Shown here piece by piece: positions 50,949-60,467 of a DNA stretch of 64,000 nt. Source of the stretch: Shewanella mangrovisoli (GTDB lineage: Bacteria; Pseudomonadota; Gammaproteobacteria; Enterobacterales; Shewanellaceae); NCBI RefSeq assembly GCF_019457635.1, contig NZ_CP080412.1:3968001-4032000 (forward strand), in the 5' to 3' direction. The notes under the pieces were generated by a model. It ran no database searches. It was not told the origin of the DNA and saw only the letters and a program-made list of their open reading frames with translations. A program made the position numbers and the translations under genes. The stretch's first letter is position 1; each line of letters begins with the position of its first letter.

Positions 50949-52613
50949 ATGTCTAATTTCAGTTTACGTAACAAATTGCTCCTACTCGCACTGTTCCCGT
51001 TGATTCTGACCCTCATAGTGCTGATGACAGTTTCCTACCATGTCGAGCAATCGGCGCTTGCCGATGAAGTCACTACATTTAGAGAAAAGTTAATCGGTGA
51101 GCGTAAAACCCAAATCAAGGAAGCCACCCAAATCGCCGCAGGCATAGTGCAATACCAGCTATCGTTAAAAGAACAGGGCAATGTTAACCAAGCCCTACGT
51201 GATATTCGCTTTGGCAGTTCGGGCTACTTCTTTATTTATGATTCCCAAGGTAAAAACCTGTTCCATGCGGTCATGCCCAACCTCGAGGGGCAGAATAAAA
51301 TCGATATGACCGACCCCCGCGGCACCAAGATCATTGTCGGCCTGCTCAATGCCGCCAAAAACGGTGACGGTAATTTCTCGTTCTATTTCCAGAAACCCAA
51401 TACCAACGAGCAAATCGAAAAAATCGGCTACTCCATGATGATCCCAGGCACTGATTGGATGCTCGGCACCGGCGCCTATATCGACGATATCGATGCCGTA
51501 GTTGAGGATTACCGCACCACAGTGACCGAGCAGATGATCGATAAGTCCTACGCGATTTTATTGATTGCACTGTTATTAGCGGCCATTACCGCCGCCGTGA
51601 TCTTAGTGACTGCCCAGCGCATGGTCACACCGATTAAAAACATGGCAGATAACTTAAACGATATCGCCAAAGGCGAAGGCGATTTAACCAAACGCCTTGC
51701 GGTGAAGGGCGACGATGAAATCGCTCAACTTGGCCGCTCCTTCAACCTGTTTGTCGATAAACTGCAAACCATTATCGGCGATGTGGCCCATGCCACCGCT
51801 AAGGTTAAAACCGCAGCCAATGCGATTCATGACCAAACCAAGGTGATGTCGCGCCAGCTTATCAGCCATAACAATGAGACAGATCAAGTGGTTACCGCCA
51901 TTACTGAGATGTCTGCCACCGCGAGTGAAGTGGCGCAAAACACTACCCAAGTGGCCGAAGCGACCCACGCCGCCACGGGCGATGTGGCCAATGCCCAGCG
52001 CTGCGTCGATGCCTCGTTAGAGGAGATTTCGGCGCTGATGGCGCAAATCAACAATGCCGCCAGCAATATTCAATCCTTGAGTGAACAGTCGCAAAAAATT
52101 AATAGCGTGCTCTCGGTGATCGGCGGCATTGCCGAGCAAACCAACCTGTTGGCATTAAACGCCGCGATTGAAGCCGCCCGCGCTGGCGAGCAGGGTCGTG
52201 GCTTTGCCGTGGTGGCCGATGAGGTACGCAACTTAGCCAGCCGTACTCAATCAAGCACATTAGAAATCAACGAGATGCTATCTGAACTGCACAAGCTGGT
52301 GAGCTTAGCGGTTAAAACCATGGAAGAGAGTCAGCAGAGTTGTATACGCTCGGTGGATTCGTCCCGCGCCATCTCCGAAAGCTTAGGCTCAGTGACCTCG
52401 GCGGTCACCGCCATCAATGATATGAGTACCCAAATTGCCACGGCGGCGACCGAGCAAAGCTCAGTGACCGAAGAAATCAACCGCAATGTGTTCGCCATCC
52501 AAGAGATTGTGAATGAGCTGCTGCACTCCAGCGAAGAGGCGGCGAACGTGAGCCAAACCGTGTCGCAGGAAGGACTTAACCTCGGCAAACTCGTCGGCCA
52601 ATTTAAGATTTAA
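50949..52613 (+). CDS. Methyl-accepting chemotaxis protein with sCache sensor
   Basis: 554 residues from the ATG at 50949 (GGAG before it). Helix 1 (about 9-32) and helix 2 (about 195-217) flank a periplasmic single-Cache_2 domain (FGSSGYFFIYDSQGKNLFHAVMPNLEGQNKIDMTDPRG..., MMIPGTDWMLGTGAYIDDID). HAMP and the methyl-accepting signalling domain follow, with the hairpin tip ISVIGGIAEQTNLLALNAAIEAARAGEQGRGFAVVADEVRNLA. sCache_2 domains commonly bind short organic acids. No C-terminal CheR pentapeptide is present. Monocistronic, with a strong terminator. Confidence 0.95.
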   Translation: MSNFSLRNKLLLLALFPLILTLIVLMTVSYHVEQSALADEVTTFREKLIGERKTQIKEATQIAAGIVQYQLSLKEQGNVNQALRDIRFGSSGYFFIYDSQGKNLFHAVMPNLEGQNKIDMTDPRGTKIIVGLLNAAKNGDGNFSFYFQKPNTNEQIEKIGYSMMIPGTDWMLGTGAYIDDIDAVVEDYRTTVTEQMIDKSYAILLIALLLAAITAAVILVTAQRMVTPIKNMADNLNDIAKGEGDLTKRLAVKGDDEIAQLGRSFNLFVDKLQTIIGDVAHATAKVKTAANAIHDQTKVMSRQLISHNNETDQVVTAITEMSATASEVAQNTTQVAEATHAATGDVANAQRCVDASLEEISALMAQINNAASNIQSLSEQSQKINSVLSVIGGIAEQTNLLALNAAIEAARAGEQGRGFAVVADEVRNLASRTQSSTLEINEMLSELHKLVSLAVKTMEESQQSCIRSVDSSRAISESLGSVTSAVTAINDMSTQIATAATEQSSVTEEINRNVFAIQEIVNELLHSSEEAANVSQTVSQEGLNLGKLVGQFKI

Positions 52614-52694
52614 CGCCTCAGGCGTGATATTGGCGGTCGGCGTACGTCGATTCTGTGATAGTCGATGCGGTATCAATAGCTATCTTAACCACCT

Positions 52695-52718
52695 AAGGCC
52701 TCAAGCAATTGAGGCCTT
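52695..52718 (+). terminator. Hairpin terminator after chemoreceptor
   Basis: 10-bp perfect stem AAGGCCTCAA / TTGAGGCCTT with a GCAA loop and a T-run. Confidence 0.9.
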
Positions 52719-52806
52719 TTTCTTGGTGGCTGCCAGCGAATAACCCAACATACGCTCAGGCTCGGTATGAGAACTCAGCCTCAAAGTTCGGCATCCACGC
52801 TCGGCA

Positions 52807-53196
52807 TCAAAGTTCGGCCTCGAAGCGGGCAAGGCGCGCCTCGCTCATCGTGCATTGGGTTTGTTGCATCAGTTCGCCCAAGGTAATGGCGGGGTTTTGG
52901 TTGATCAGGCGAACCAACTTTGCGCCGAGTGGTTCAAGCTTATCGGCATGTTGTAATAAGCCGCTGTCGATCTTTTTGATCAGAAAGGCAAATTCGGCAG
53001 TATCACTCTGCGCTTTTAACTCGACGCAGCAGCTTTGAATCGCGATAGCCTGCCCTGTGATGCTCCAATTACGGGAGCGGCGCACCCGCTTAAGCTCACA
53101 GCCCTTTTGCACAGCAATCGCCTGCGCCCGCTTAACCGCCTCGCGGCCGATGCGATGGATAAGGGATGGCAAGGGAATACTAATATCATCGTGCAT
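52807..53196 (-). CDS. Ribosome-recycling-factor-like family protein
   Basis: 129 residues. It opens ISIPLPSLIHRIGREAVKRAQAIA..GCELKRVRRSRNWSITGQA and ends LEPLGAKLVRLINQNPAITLGELMQQTQCTMSEARLARFEAE. This pattern is known from a Vibrio/Shewanella family annotated as ribosome recycling factor-like. The basic middle suggests nucleic-acid or ribosome contact and the end looks like a small helix-turn-helix. It is not the essential Frr. Function unproven. Confidence 0.7.
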   Translation of the reverse strand: MHDDISIPLPSLIHRIGREAVKRAQAIAVQKGCELKRVRRSRNWSITGQAIAIQSCCVELKAQSDTAEFAFLIKKIDSGLLQHADKLEPLGAKLVRLINQNPAITLGELMQQTQCTMSEARLARFEAEL

Positions 53197-53500
53197 GGCA
53201 AGTTAACTATCGGGCCTTGGGTCGAATATGGGTGAATAACGGAGCGCGGCGCTAAGTCGTAAGCGCAAAGCACTAAGCATTTTGCGAGATGCCTTAAGCC
53301 AACGCCGCCAGAGTTTACCCTGCGGCGGGTGCGAACAAAAGACGATACAGACCCATGCAACAACTCACGCATCAACTCACGCTAAGCGCCGCTCGCCCAA
53401 GATAGCGGCTCAGGCGTCACAGACTGACAACAACAGTCCTTGAGCAAGGCGGCGGGATTGCCTACAATAACGCACTTTTTGTTCACTACAGATAACGACC
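53197..53500. other. Intergenic region upstream of DUF3297 gene
   Basis: 304 bp with divergent promoters only; no gene or clear element seen. Confidence 0.5.
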
Positions 53501-53746
53501 ATGACTGACACAACTTCACAACCCGCATTACCGGATCGTCTTTCGGTTAACCCACGCAGCCGCCACCATGTAGCTGAAGTCTTCCAATACGATGTGGGTA
53601 TCCGCGTGAACGGTAAAGAACGTTTCGATGTTGAAGAATACTGCATCAGCGAAGGCTGGGTTAAAGTACCAAGCAAATCTTTAGACCGTCGCGGTCAACC
53701 TCTACTGTTAACCATCAAAGGCACAGTAGAAGCATTTTACCGTTAA
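53501..53746 (+). CDS. DUF3297-family small protein
   Basis: 81 residues: LPDRLSVNPRSRHHVAEVFQYDVGIRVNGKERFDVEEYCISEGWVKV, then GQPLLLTIKGTVEAFYR. This matches the compact DUF3297 family found widely in proteobacteria as I know it. Function is unknown. A terminator follows directly. Confidence 0.85.
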   Translation: MTDTTSQPALPDRLSVNPRSRHHVAEVFQYDVGIRVNGKERFDVEEYCISEGWVKVPSKSLDRRGQPLLLTIKGTVEAFYR

Positions 53747-54105
53747 GCACCCGCAGCTTTATGGATAATAACAACGGCCAATTCGATTGGCCGTTTTTAT
53801 TTGCCCAGCATAACCCCAAAACGACCACCAATTCATCTCCCCAAGCATTCACAAGTTGTTATTTAAAATAAGCTTTTGTGATAAAACGCATTGATTAAAC
53901 CGCATAGCGCGGGTTAAAGTGTGACCACTAAGGGAAATGCAGACACTCGAACGCCACTATCGAGCACGCTATTTAAGGACAAAGCAGCCAATCTGTACCA
54001 TGCCGCCCCACTCTTAACAGCCTCCTCTGCCACCAAGGTATCAAGCACATTCAACATGTGTGTGTTATGGAATTAACGATAAACCTTTCTATTTCAAGGA
54101 TGTAA
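53747..54105. other. Intergenic region upstream of NERD gene
   Basis: 359 bp. It holds the DUF3297 terminator (53773-53795) and then AT-rich sequence with the presumed NERD-gene promoter. No gene was seen. Confidence 0.55.
53773..53795 (+). terminator. Hairpin terminator after DUF3297 gene
   Basis: AACGGCCAAT-tcg-ATTGGCCGTT followed by TTTAT. Confidence 0.9.
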
Positions 54106-55023
54106 ATGGCAAATTTCGGCAGCAATCTATTATCCGTTGTAATTATTCTATCCAGCCTATTTGTCGGAGCAGGAGTGTTGCATGTGTTTCTTCGATACCG
54201 CGATGCAACACTAACCCTGCCCGTTGACCGTGAGCAGCTAACCCGCATTCCCGCCTATGGCTTACAAAAGCAAATCCAAGATCTGCAATTAGATTTAATG
54301 GGTTACATGATGATGGGAGCCATGATCTTTTGCTTCCCCTTTGCACTTAACAGCATTCAAGCTCATATCGCAGCAGGTAAATTCCCTTGGATGTTAAGTA
54401 TTTCAGCGTTAATGGGCTTAAGCTATTGCAGCTTTAAAACGTGGAAAAACTTTTCCAAACTCACCAAATTACGCCTAGGGCATACGGCAGAAATCGCCAC
54501 CGCCAATGAGCTTATCGGCTTACAAGCCTTGGGTTATCAAGTGTTTCACGATGTCCAAGCCGACGGCTTTAATATCGACCACCTCGTAATCGGCAAAAAT
54601 GGCGTATTCGCGATTGAAACCAAAGGCCGCCATAAGCGCAATAAAGACCTACGCCAAACCAATGGCAATGGCTCAAACTCTGGCTCTAGTTCTGGTAAGA
54701 AAGGCTATGAAGTATTTTACAAAGACGGGCGCTTAAACTTCCCCTCATGGACAGAAACCAAACCCATAGAACAAGCGCAGCGCCAAGCTCAATGGGTCAG
54801 CCAATGGTTAACCAAAGCCACAGGCTCCCCCGTCGCCGCCACCCCAGCCCTAGTATTCCCCGGCTGGTATGTCACCAGTCAATCGAAACCACCGTTCCCG
54901 ATCCTCAACCACAAACAATTAGTCGGAACGATCCCGAAACTGAAAACCCAAGATCTTACCCAGCAACAAGTAGACTCCATCATCTACCAAGTCGCCCAAA
55001 GATGCCTGAGTAAGGTGGAATAA
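54106..55023 (+). CDS. NERD-domain (nuclease-related) membrane protein
   Basis: 305 residues (AAGGATGTAA before the ATG). Three membrane segments lie at about 8-27, 66-86 and 95-110. The NERD domain begins near residue 125 (LGHTAEIATANELIGLQALGYQVFHDV) and has the restriction-like catalytic pattern Asp158 (FNIDHLVIG) and Glu171-x-Lys173 (VFAIETKGRHK). A Gly/Ser-rich loop (about 184-196) interrupts the domain. NERD is related to PD-(D/E)xK nucleases. It sits 65 bp before the ATPase-nuclease gene on the same strand. Its base composition is like the surrounding genome, unlike the next gene, so the two may not share an origin. Confidence 0.85.
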   Translation: MANFGSNLLSVVIILSSLFVGAGVLHVFLRYRDATLTLPVDREQLTRIPAYGLQKQIQDLQLDLMGYMMMGAMIFCFPFALNSIQAHIAAGKFPWMLSISALMGLSYCSFKTWKNFSKLTKLRLGHTAEIATANELIGLQALGYQVFHDVQADGFNIDHLVIGKNGVFAIETKGRHKRNKDLRQTNGNGSNSGSSSGKKGYEVFYKDGRLNFPSWTETKPIEQAQRQAQWVSQWLTKATGSPVAATPALVFPGWYVTSQSKPPFPILNHKQLVGTIPKLKTQDLTQQQVDSIIYQVAQRCLSKVE

Positions 55024-55088
55024 AATTAGATAAGAATTAATGAACAATTACAAATAATATATTAAGAAATAATTACGATGGAATATAT

Positions 55089-57164
55089 ATGAAAGGCAAT
55101 ATACTCGGAGATATTAGAGCAGAAAATGATATTAGCATGCTCGAAATGACATTCTGGCAAACCACTGATTACAAAGCATTACTAGAATCATATGATAGGC
55201 CAATTGTAGTAGGTAGAAGGGGGACTGGGAAAAGTGCCTTAGTACATATGCTATCTAAGCATTGGGAGAAAAAAGCAAAGACACGAGTGCTCGTCATTAC
55301 TCCTGTTGAAGAGCAAATAATTGGGCTAAGAGATGTCCTTAAATTATTTGGAGACAATTACTTGCATATAAAAGCAGGTAGTAAACTAGCATGGCGATAT
55401 GCTTTATACATGGAGGTTATTGTTGATTTAGCAAATCACTACAAGTTAAAAAACTTTATCGACACTAAGTCTATTGAAAAACACCTTACAAGTTGGGGCG
55501 CTAAACGCCAAAATATTACAAGCAAAATAAGAAAAAAATTATTAAACATTATTGAAAATGAAAAAGGGAATAGAACTCCAGAATCCAGAATAGCGGATCT
55601 TTCTGATGAGTTTGAACTTGAATTATTAGAAGAGGTAATTCTTGAAGCAATGAATGAAAGCGGCTATCAAGTCGTAATTTTTTCAGACAAGCTTGATGAA
55701 GGATATACTCCTGACAACATGGGAGTAGCCATAGTTGATGGATTTGTACAATCAATAATAGACATAAAGCACTCTTTAGAGGAAAAAGTGGTAGCTTTTG
55801 CATTCATCCGGGACAATATATATCGAGCAATATCAAAAAATGATCCTGATTTCACGAGAAATATTGAAGGTCAGACATTAAGATTACATTGGGACGAATA
55901 CAATTTATTTAATTTAGTATGTAATAGATTAAGAGCGGCCTTCAACTCTACCATCGAAAATAACACTAGGGTTTGGAACGCACACACAGCAGATGCACTT
56001 AGAGCGAGAGAAGGATTTAGAATAGCACTAAAGCTAACATTGTATAGACCAAGAGATATATTAGTATTATTGAATGATGCTTTTTTGAGAGCTGGAACTC
56101 AGAATAGAGACACTATCATTTATGATGATATTGATTGCACGGCAAAGCAAATATCTAACAATAGATTAAACGATTTACTTAAAGAATATGAAACTGTATT
56201 CCCAGCATTAGATGTCTTTACATCATGCTTTAAAAATACTAAGCCTGAAATGTTTGTCTCTGAAGCTGAAACATTAATCGAAAATCAACTTGATAGTTTA
56301 CAATCAATATCAAAATTAACAGCACAAGACATTATTTTAAGTGATGAACCAAAACAAGTAATACAAAGACTATATAGTATTGGATTTATTGGCGTTTACA
56401 ATCAATCATCTTCATCATTTGTTTTTTGCCATGATGGAAAAGAACCTGATAGAGACTTTTTACCATCAACAAAAATATTACTCCACCCCTGCTATTGGCT
56501 AGCTCTCGGAATAACAAATCAAGAGATAAAGCTAGAGCAGGCAGAAGATATTCATGATGAATATGACATTGAAGTTAGTGCTGTTGATAGTGAATTCCGC
56601 TCAAAAAGGATCGGAGCTCTTATGGCAGAATTAAATAGCATTCCAGAGGGACATATTGGTGCATCAGATTTCGAGTCATGGACAAAAAGAGCACTAACAT
56701 TACTATTTGCAACTGATTTAGAGAATTTGGAATTACACCCTAACAAGAATAATTTACAACAGCGAGACATTGTAGCAACAAACTTAGGCTCGACTCCATT
56801 ATGGAAAAGAATTTTGGATGACTATAATAGCAGGCAAATAATTTTTGAAGTAAAAAACTATAAAGATTTAACCTCGTCAGATTATAGGCAAGCAAACACA
56901 TATCTATCTAAAGAATATGGAAGGATGGCATTCATTGTTTGCAGAGACATAAATAACAACCTATCAAAACATAAAGAATTAAATTGGGTTAGAGAACTCT
57001 ACAACGACCATAACAAATTGATTATAAAAATTTCATCTAAATTTCTAGAAAAACAACTATCAAAAATGAGAAGCCCACAAAAACATGACGAACTTAGTAA
57101 AGAAATAAGCAAACTTTTAGACCAATATATTAGGATGTGGCTACCTAATAAATGTAAAGCTTAA
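55089..57164 (+). CDS. P-loop ATPase (Sll1717-like) fused to a PD-(D/E)xK-like nuclease
   Basis: 691 residues, visibly AT-rich (about one third GC by eye, against near half for neighbours). The N-terminal ATPase has a Walker A GRRGTGKS at 42-49 and a Walker-B/sensor-like segment VVIFSDKLDEGY near 190-205, resembling the P-loop ATPase Sll1717 family. A helical middle region follows. The C-terminal part has a restriction-fold signature: Glu in ESWTKRALTLLF, Asp560 in RDIVATN, and Glu587-x-Lys589 in IIFEVKNYKD, followed by SDYRQANTYLSKEYGRMAFIVCRD. STAND-like or AAA ATPases joined to such nucleases are recurrent in anti-phage systems. A defence role is inferred, not shown. It is preceded by the NERD gene and followed by palindromic repeat DNA. 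Confidence 0.75.
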   Translation: MKGNILGDIRAENDISMLEMTFWQTTDYKALLESYDRPIVVGRRGTGKSALVHMLSKHWEKKAKTRVLVITPVEEQIIGLRDVLKLFGDNYLHIKAGSKLAWRYALYMEVIVDLANHYKLKNFIDTKSIEKHLTSWGAKRQNITSKIRKKLLNIIENEKGNRTPESRIADLSDEFELELLEEVILEAMNESGYQVVIFSDKLDEGYTPDNMGVAIVDGFVQSIIDIKHSLEEKVVAFAFIRDNIYRAISKNDPDFTRNIEGQTLRLHWDEYNLFNLVCNRLRAAFNSTIENNTRVWNAHTADALRAREGFRIALKLTLYRPRDILVLLNDAFLRAGTQNRDTIIYDDIDCTAKQISNNRLNDLLKEYETVFPALDVFTSCFKNTKPEMFVSEAETLIENQLDSLQSISKLTAQDIILSDEPKQVIQRLYSIGFIGVYNQSSSSFVFCHDGKEPDRDFLPSTKILLHPCYWLALGITNQEIKLEQAEDIHDEYDIEVSAVDSEFRSKRIGALMAELNSIPEGHIGASDFESWTKRALTLLFATDLENLELHPNKNNLQQRDIVATNLGSTPLWKRILDDYNSRQIIFEVKNYKDLTSSDYRQANTYLSKEYGRMAFIVCRDINNNLSKHKELNWVRELYNDHNKLIIKISSKFLEKQLSKMRSPQKHDELSKEISKLLDQYIRMWLPNKCKA

Positions 57165-57213
57165 AATTTGCAGGAATAACTCTTCACTCAATGGTTACGC
57201 CAGAACTAGCATT

Positions 57214-57293
57214 GTTGCACCAGTGACCTTCTAAAACATGGATGTTTTAGCAGAGCTTACAGGGATGTATTTACAGCGAGTCACTGGTGTAAC
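57214..57293. repeat. Nested palindromic element
   Basis: Outer arms GTTGCACCAGTGAC (57214-57227) and GTCACTGGTGTAAC (57280-57293) pair with one mismatch. Inside lies a perfect CTAAAACAT-gg-ATGTTTTAG (57231-57250). The intervening ACAGGGATGTATTTACAGCG recalls interspersed intergenic repeats common in Shewanella; this is memory, not a search. Confidence 0.5.
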
Positions 57294-57397
57294 AGTGCGA
57301 GAGCCTGCGGCAGGCAATTAGCAGCACAGTGCTATCCGCAACTTAAAAGTTAATTAGCGCCTTATGCAATCCGCAATAAGATTTTAGGTAATAAAAA

Positions 57398-57415
57398 AGC
57401 GACCTTGGGGTCGCT
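57398..57415. terminator. Bidirectional terminator before gcvP end
   Basis: AGCGACC-ttgg-GGTCGCT between an A-run and a T-run. Confidence 0.85.
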
Positions 57416-57491
57416 TTTTAACATTCATAATTGCGTCGTAGCCGAAGCTAACTCTTAGCAAGGGCTTGCTGTCGCAAGCCCAAACCAGCAA

Positions 57492-60380
57492 TTACTCGTA
57501 GTCTTCCATCGGCACACACGCACAGAACAAATTACGGTCGCCGTACACGTCATCAATACGGTTCACGGTTGGCCAGAACTTGTTAGTACGCACTGCGGCA
57601 CTTGGGAACACGGCGACTTCACGGCTGTATGGGCGTGAATCGAACGCTGGATCCATAATATCGGCCATAGTGTGTGGCGCGTTGTGCAGCGGGTTGTTGT
57701 CCGCTGGCCACTCGCCCGCTTCAACCTTAGCGATTTCGGCGCGGATTGACACCATAGCGTCGATAAAGCGGTCCAGTTCAACCTTAGACTCAGATTCGGT
57801 TGGCTCAATCATCAGCGTGCCCGCAACTGGGAAGCTCATGGTTGGCGCGTGGAAACCGTAGTCGTTCAGACGCTTAGCGATATCCATTTCGGTCACGCCA
57901 GAGGCTTCTTTGATGGGGCGCAAGTCGATAATACATTCGTGTGCGACGCGATCGTTACGGCCACGGAACAGTACTGGGTAGTGTTCAGACAGCTTCTTCA
58001 TCACGTAGTTAGCGTTTAACAGCGCGGTTTGAGTCGACTTTTTCAGGCCGTTTGAACCGAGCAGCTTAATGTACATCCAGCTGATTGGCAGAATGCCAGC
58101 ACTGCCGTATGGCGCGGCAGAGACTGCACCGTTGTTATCGCTTTCGCGGCCTGGTTTCACTACAACGTGACCCGCTACGAACGGCGCTAAGTGCGCTTTC
58201 ACGCCGATTGGGCCCATACCTGGACCACCGCCGCCGTGTGGAATCGCGAAGGTTTTGTGCAGGTTAAGGTGCGATACGTCGGCACCGATAAAGCCTGGTG
58301 AGGTTAAGCCAACTTGGGCGTTCATGTTGGCGCCGTCCAAGTAAACTTGACCACCGTGCTGGTGCACTATGTTGCAGATTTCGCGGATAGATTCTTCGTA
58401 CACACCGTGGGTCGATGGGTAAGTGATCATGATACATGACAGGTTTTCTGCCACTTCAGCCGCTTTGGCCTTCAGATCTTCTAAATCCACGTTACCTTGC
58501 TTGTCACAGGCAGTCACAACCACTTGCATACCGGCTAATTGCGCCGATGCAGGGTTAGTACCGTGGGCAGATTGTGGGATTAAGCAGATGTTTCTGTGGG
58601 CTTCGCCGCGAGACTCGTGGTATTTACGAATCGCCAGCAGACCCGCGTACTCACCCTGTGCACCAGAGTTAGGTTGGATACACACGGCATCGTAACCTGT
58701 GACATTCACTAACCATGAAGACAATTCTTCAATCAGTTGAGTGTAACCCTTGGCTTGATCCAGTGGGCAGAATGGGTGCATGTTAGCAAATTCTGGCCAG
58801 CTGACTGGGATCATTTCAACCGCAGCGTTTAACTTCATGGTGCACGAACCCAATGAAATCATTGAGTAGTTCAGTGCTAAGTCTTTGCTTTCGAGACGCT
58901 TGATATAACGCATCATCTCAGTTTCGCTTTGATAGCGATTGAAAGTTGGGTGGCTCAGGATGGCATCTTGACGCACTAAAGAAGCAGGAATCGATTGGCT
59001 ACCTTGCGCCACGATTTGCGCATCTAAAGCAGCAACGTCTAAGCCATGGCCAGCACCTAAAATCACATCGAACAGGGCTTCGATATCGGTGCGGATAGTG
59101 GTTTCATCTAAGCTCACGCCGACGATGCCGTCAGCATCGAAACGCAGGTTCATTTCAGCGGCCAGCGCGCGCGCATTCACTGCTGCAACGTCTAAGCCTT
59201 TGATACTGATGGTATCGAACCAAGTGTTGTTCACTAAACTCACGCCTTTAGCTTGTAAGCCTGCGGCTAAGATATCGGTGAAGCGGTTGATACGTGATGC
59301 GATGGTTTTCAGGCCTTGTGGGCCGTGGAATACGGCGTAGAAAGACGCCATGTTCGCTAACAGAATTTGTGCGGTACAAATGTTTGAGTTGGCTTTTTCG
59401 CGGCGGATATGTTGCTCGCGAGTTTGCATCGCCATACGCAGTGCGCGGTTACCACGGGTGTCCTTTGACACACCGATGATACGGCCAGGCATAGAGCGTT
59501 TGTGCTCGTCACGGGCCACGAAGAAGGCCGCATGTGGACCACCAAAGCCCATCGGCACACCGAAACGCTGCGCGCTACCGAAGACCACGTCGGCGCCCAT
59601 GGCACCAGGTGACTTGAGTAACACTAATGCCATGATGTCGGCAGCGACAGTCACAATCACGTTCTTCGCACGTAACTCGGCGAATAAGTCTGTGAAGTCA
59701 GTGATTTGACCGAAACGGTTTGAATACTGGAACAGGGCACCAAACAGTTCGTGATTTACTGCTTCATGGGCAGGACCTACCACCACTTCAAAACCAAAAC
59801 ACTCAGCGCGAGTCTTCACTACGTCTAAGGTTTGTGGGAATACGTCATCGGCTACGAAGAAGATGTTGGCTTTTTTGGCTTTAGACACACGCTTAGCCAG
59901 CGCCATCGCTTCGGCGGCGGCAGTCGCTTCGTCCAGCAGTGAAGCAGAGGCTAAATCTAAACCGGTTAAATCCATAGACACTTGTTGGAAGTTTAGAATG
60001 GCTTCTAAACGGCCTTGGGCGATCTCTGGCTGATATGGTGTGTACGCCGTGTACCAACCTGGATTTTCGAAGACGTTACGTAAAATCACATTAGGCACTT
60101 GGGTACCGTAGTAACCCATACCAATGTAGCTTTTGAAGACTTGGTTTTGTTTGGCTAAACCACGAATGTAAGCAATGCCTTCGGCTTCGCCGCAGGAATC
60201 ACCAATGCTCAACTCTTGGCTTAAACGGATCGACTCAGGCACGATTTGCGCAGTCAGATCGTCCAGAGACTCAGCACCAACGTAGTTCAACATTTCTTGT
60301 TGTTGGCTGCTATCCGGGCCGATATGGCGACGTAAGAATAAATCGTGCTGTTCTAACTGAGTGAGGGTTTGCTTGGTCAT
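57492..60380 (-). CDS. gcvP: Glycine dehydrogenase (decarboxylating), P protein
   Basis: 962 residues, the single-chain gammaproteobacterial form. N-terminal half: DLFLRRHIGPDS, SYIGMGYYGTQVPNVILRNVFENPGWYTAYTPYQPEI. C-terminal half: LGSCTMKLNAAVEMIPVSWPEFANMHPF, the PLP lysine in VSHLNLHKTFAIPHGGGGPGMGP, and PTESESKVELDRFIDAM. It decarboxylates glycine and passes the aminomethyl group to GcvH lipoate. It is the last gene of the gcvT-gcvH-gcvP unit; a strong hairpin lies between gcvH and gcvP. Confidence 0.98.
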   Translation of the reverse strand: MTKQTLTQLEQHDLFLRRHIGPDSSQQQEMLNYVGAESLDDLTAQIVPESIRLSQELSIGDSCGEAEGIAYIRGLAKQNQVFKSYIGMGYYGTQVPNVILRNVFENPGWYTAYTPYQPEIAQGRLEAILNFQQVSMDLTGLDLASASLLDEATAAAEAMALAKRVSKAKKANIFFVADDVFPQTLDVVKTRAECFGFEVVVGPAHEAVNHELFGALFQYSNRFGQITDFTDLFAELRAKNVIVTVAADIMALVLLKSPGAMGADVVFGSAQRFGVPMGFGGPHAAFFVARDEHKRSMPGRIIGVSKDTRGNRALRMAMQTREQHIRREKANSNICTAQILLANMASFYAVFHGPQGLKTIASRINRFTDILAAGLQAKGVSLVNNTWFDTISIKGLDVAAVNARALAAEMNLRFDADGIVGVSLDETTIRTDIEALFDVILGAGHGLDVAALDAQIVAQGSQSIPASLVRQDAILSHPTFNRYQSETEMMRYIKRLESKDLALNYSMISLGSCTMKLNAAVEMIPVSWPEFANMHPFCPLDQAKGYTQLIEELSSWLVNVTGYDAVCIQPNSGAQGEYAGLLAIRKYHESRGEAHRNICLIPQSAHGTNPASAQLAGMQVVVTACDKQGNVDLEDLKAKAAEVAENLSCIMITYPSTHGVYEESIREICNIVHQHGGQVYLDGANMNAQVGLTSPGFIGADVSHLNLHKTFAIPHGGGGPGMGPIGVKAHLAPFVAGHVVVKPGRESDNNGAVSAAPYGSAGILPISWMYIKLLGSNGLKKSTQTALLNANYVMKKLSEHYPVLFRGRNDRVAHECIIDLRPIKEASGVTEMDIAKRLNDYGFHAPTMSFPVAGTLMIEPTESESKVELDRFIDAMVSIRAEIAKVEAGEWPADNNPLHNAPHTMADIMDPAFDSRPYSREVAVFPSAAVRTNKFWPTVNRIDDVYGDRNLFCACVPMEDYE

Positions 60381-60467
60381 GATAAACCTTGTTCCAGATT
60401 TGCCGTAGCTCAGGACTGTAGGGTACTGATAAACGGGCTATTGTTATGTCAAACTTGCGCTAAAACA

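Larger units (their letters stand above)
57165..57491. other. Intergenic region with nested palindromes downstream of ATPase-nuclease
   Basis: 327 bp without a gene. It holds the nested inverted repeat at 57214-57293 and the bidirectional terminator at 57398. Confidence 0.6.
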
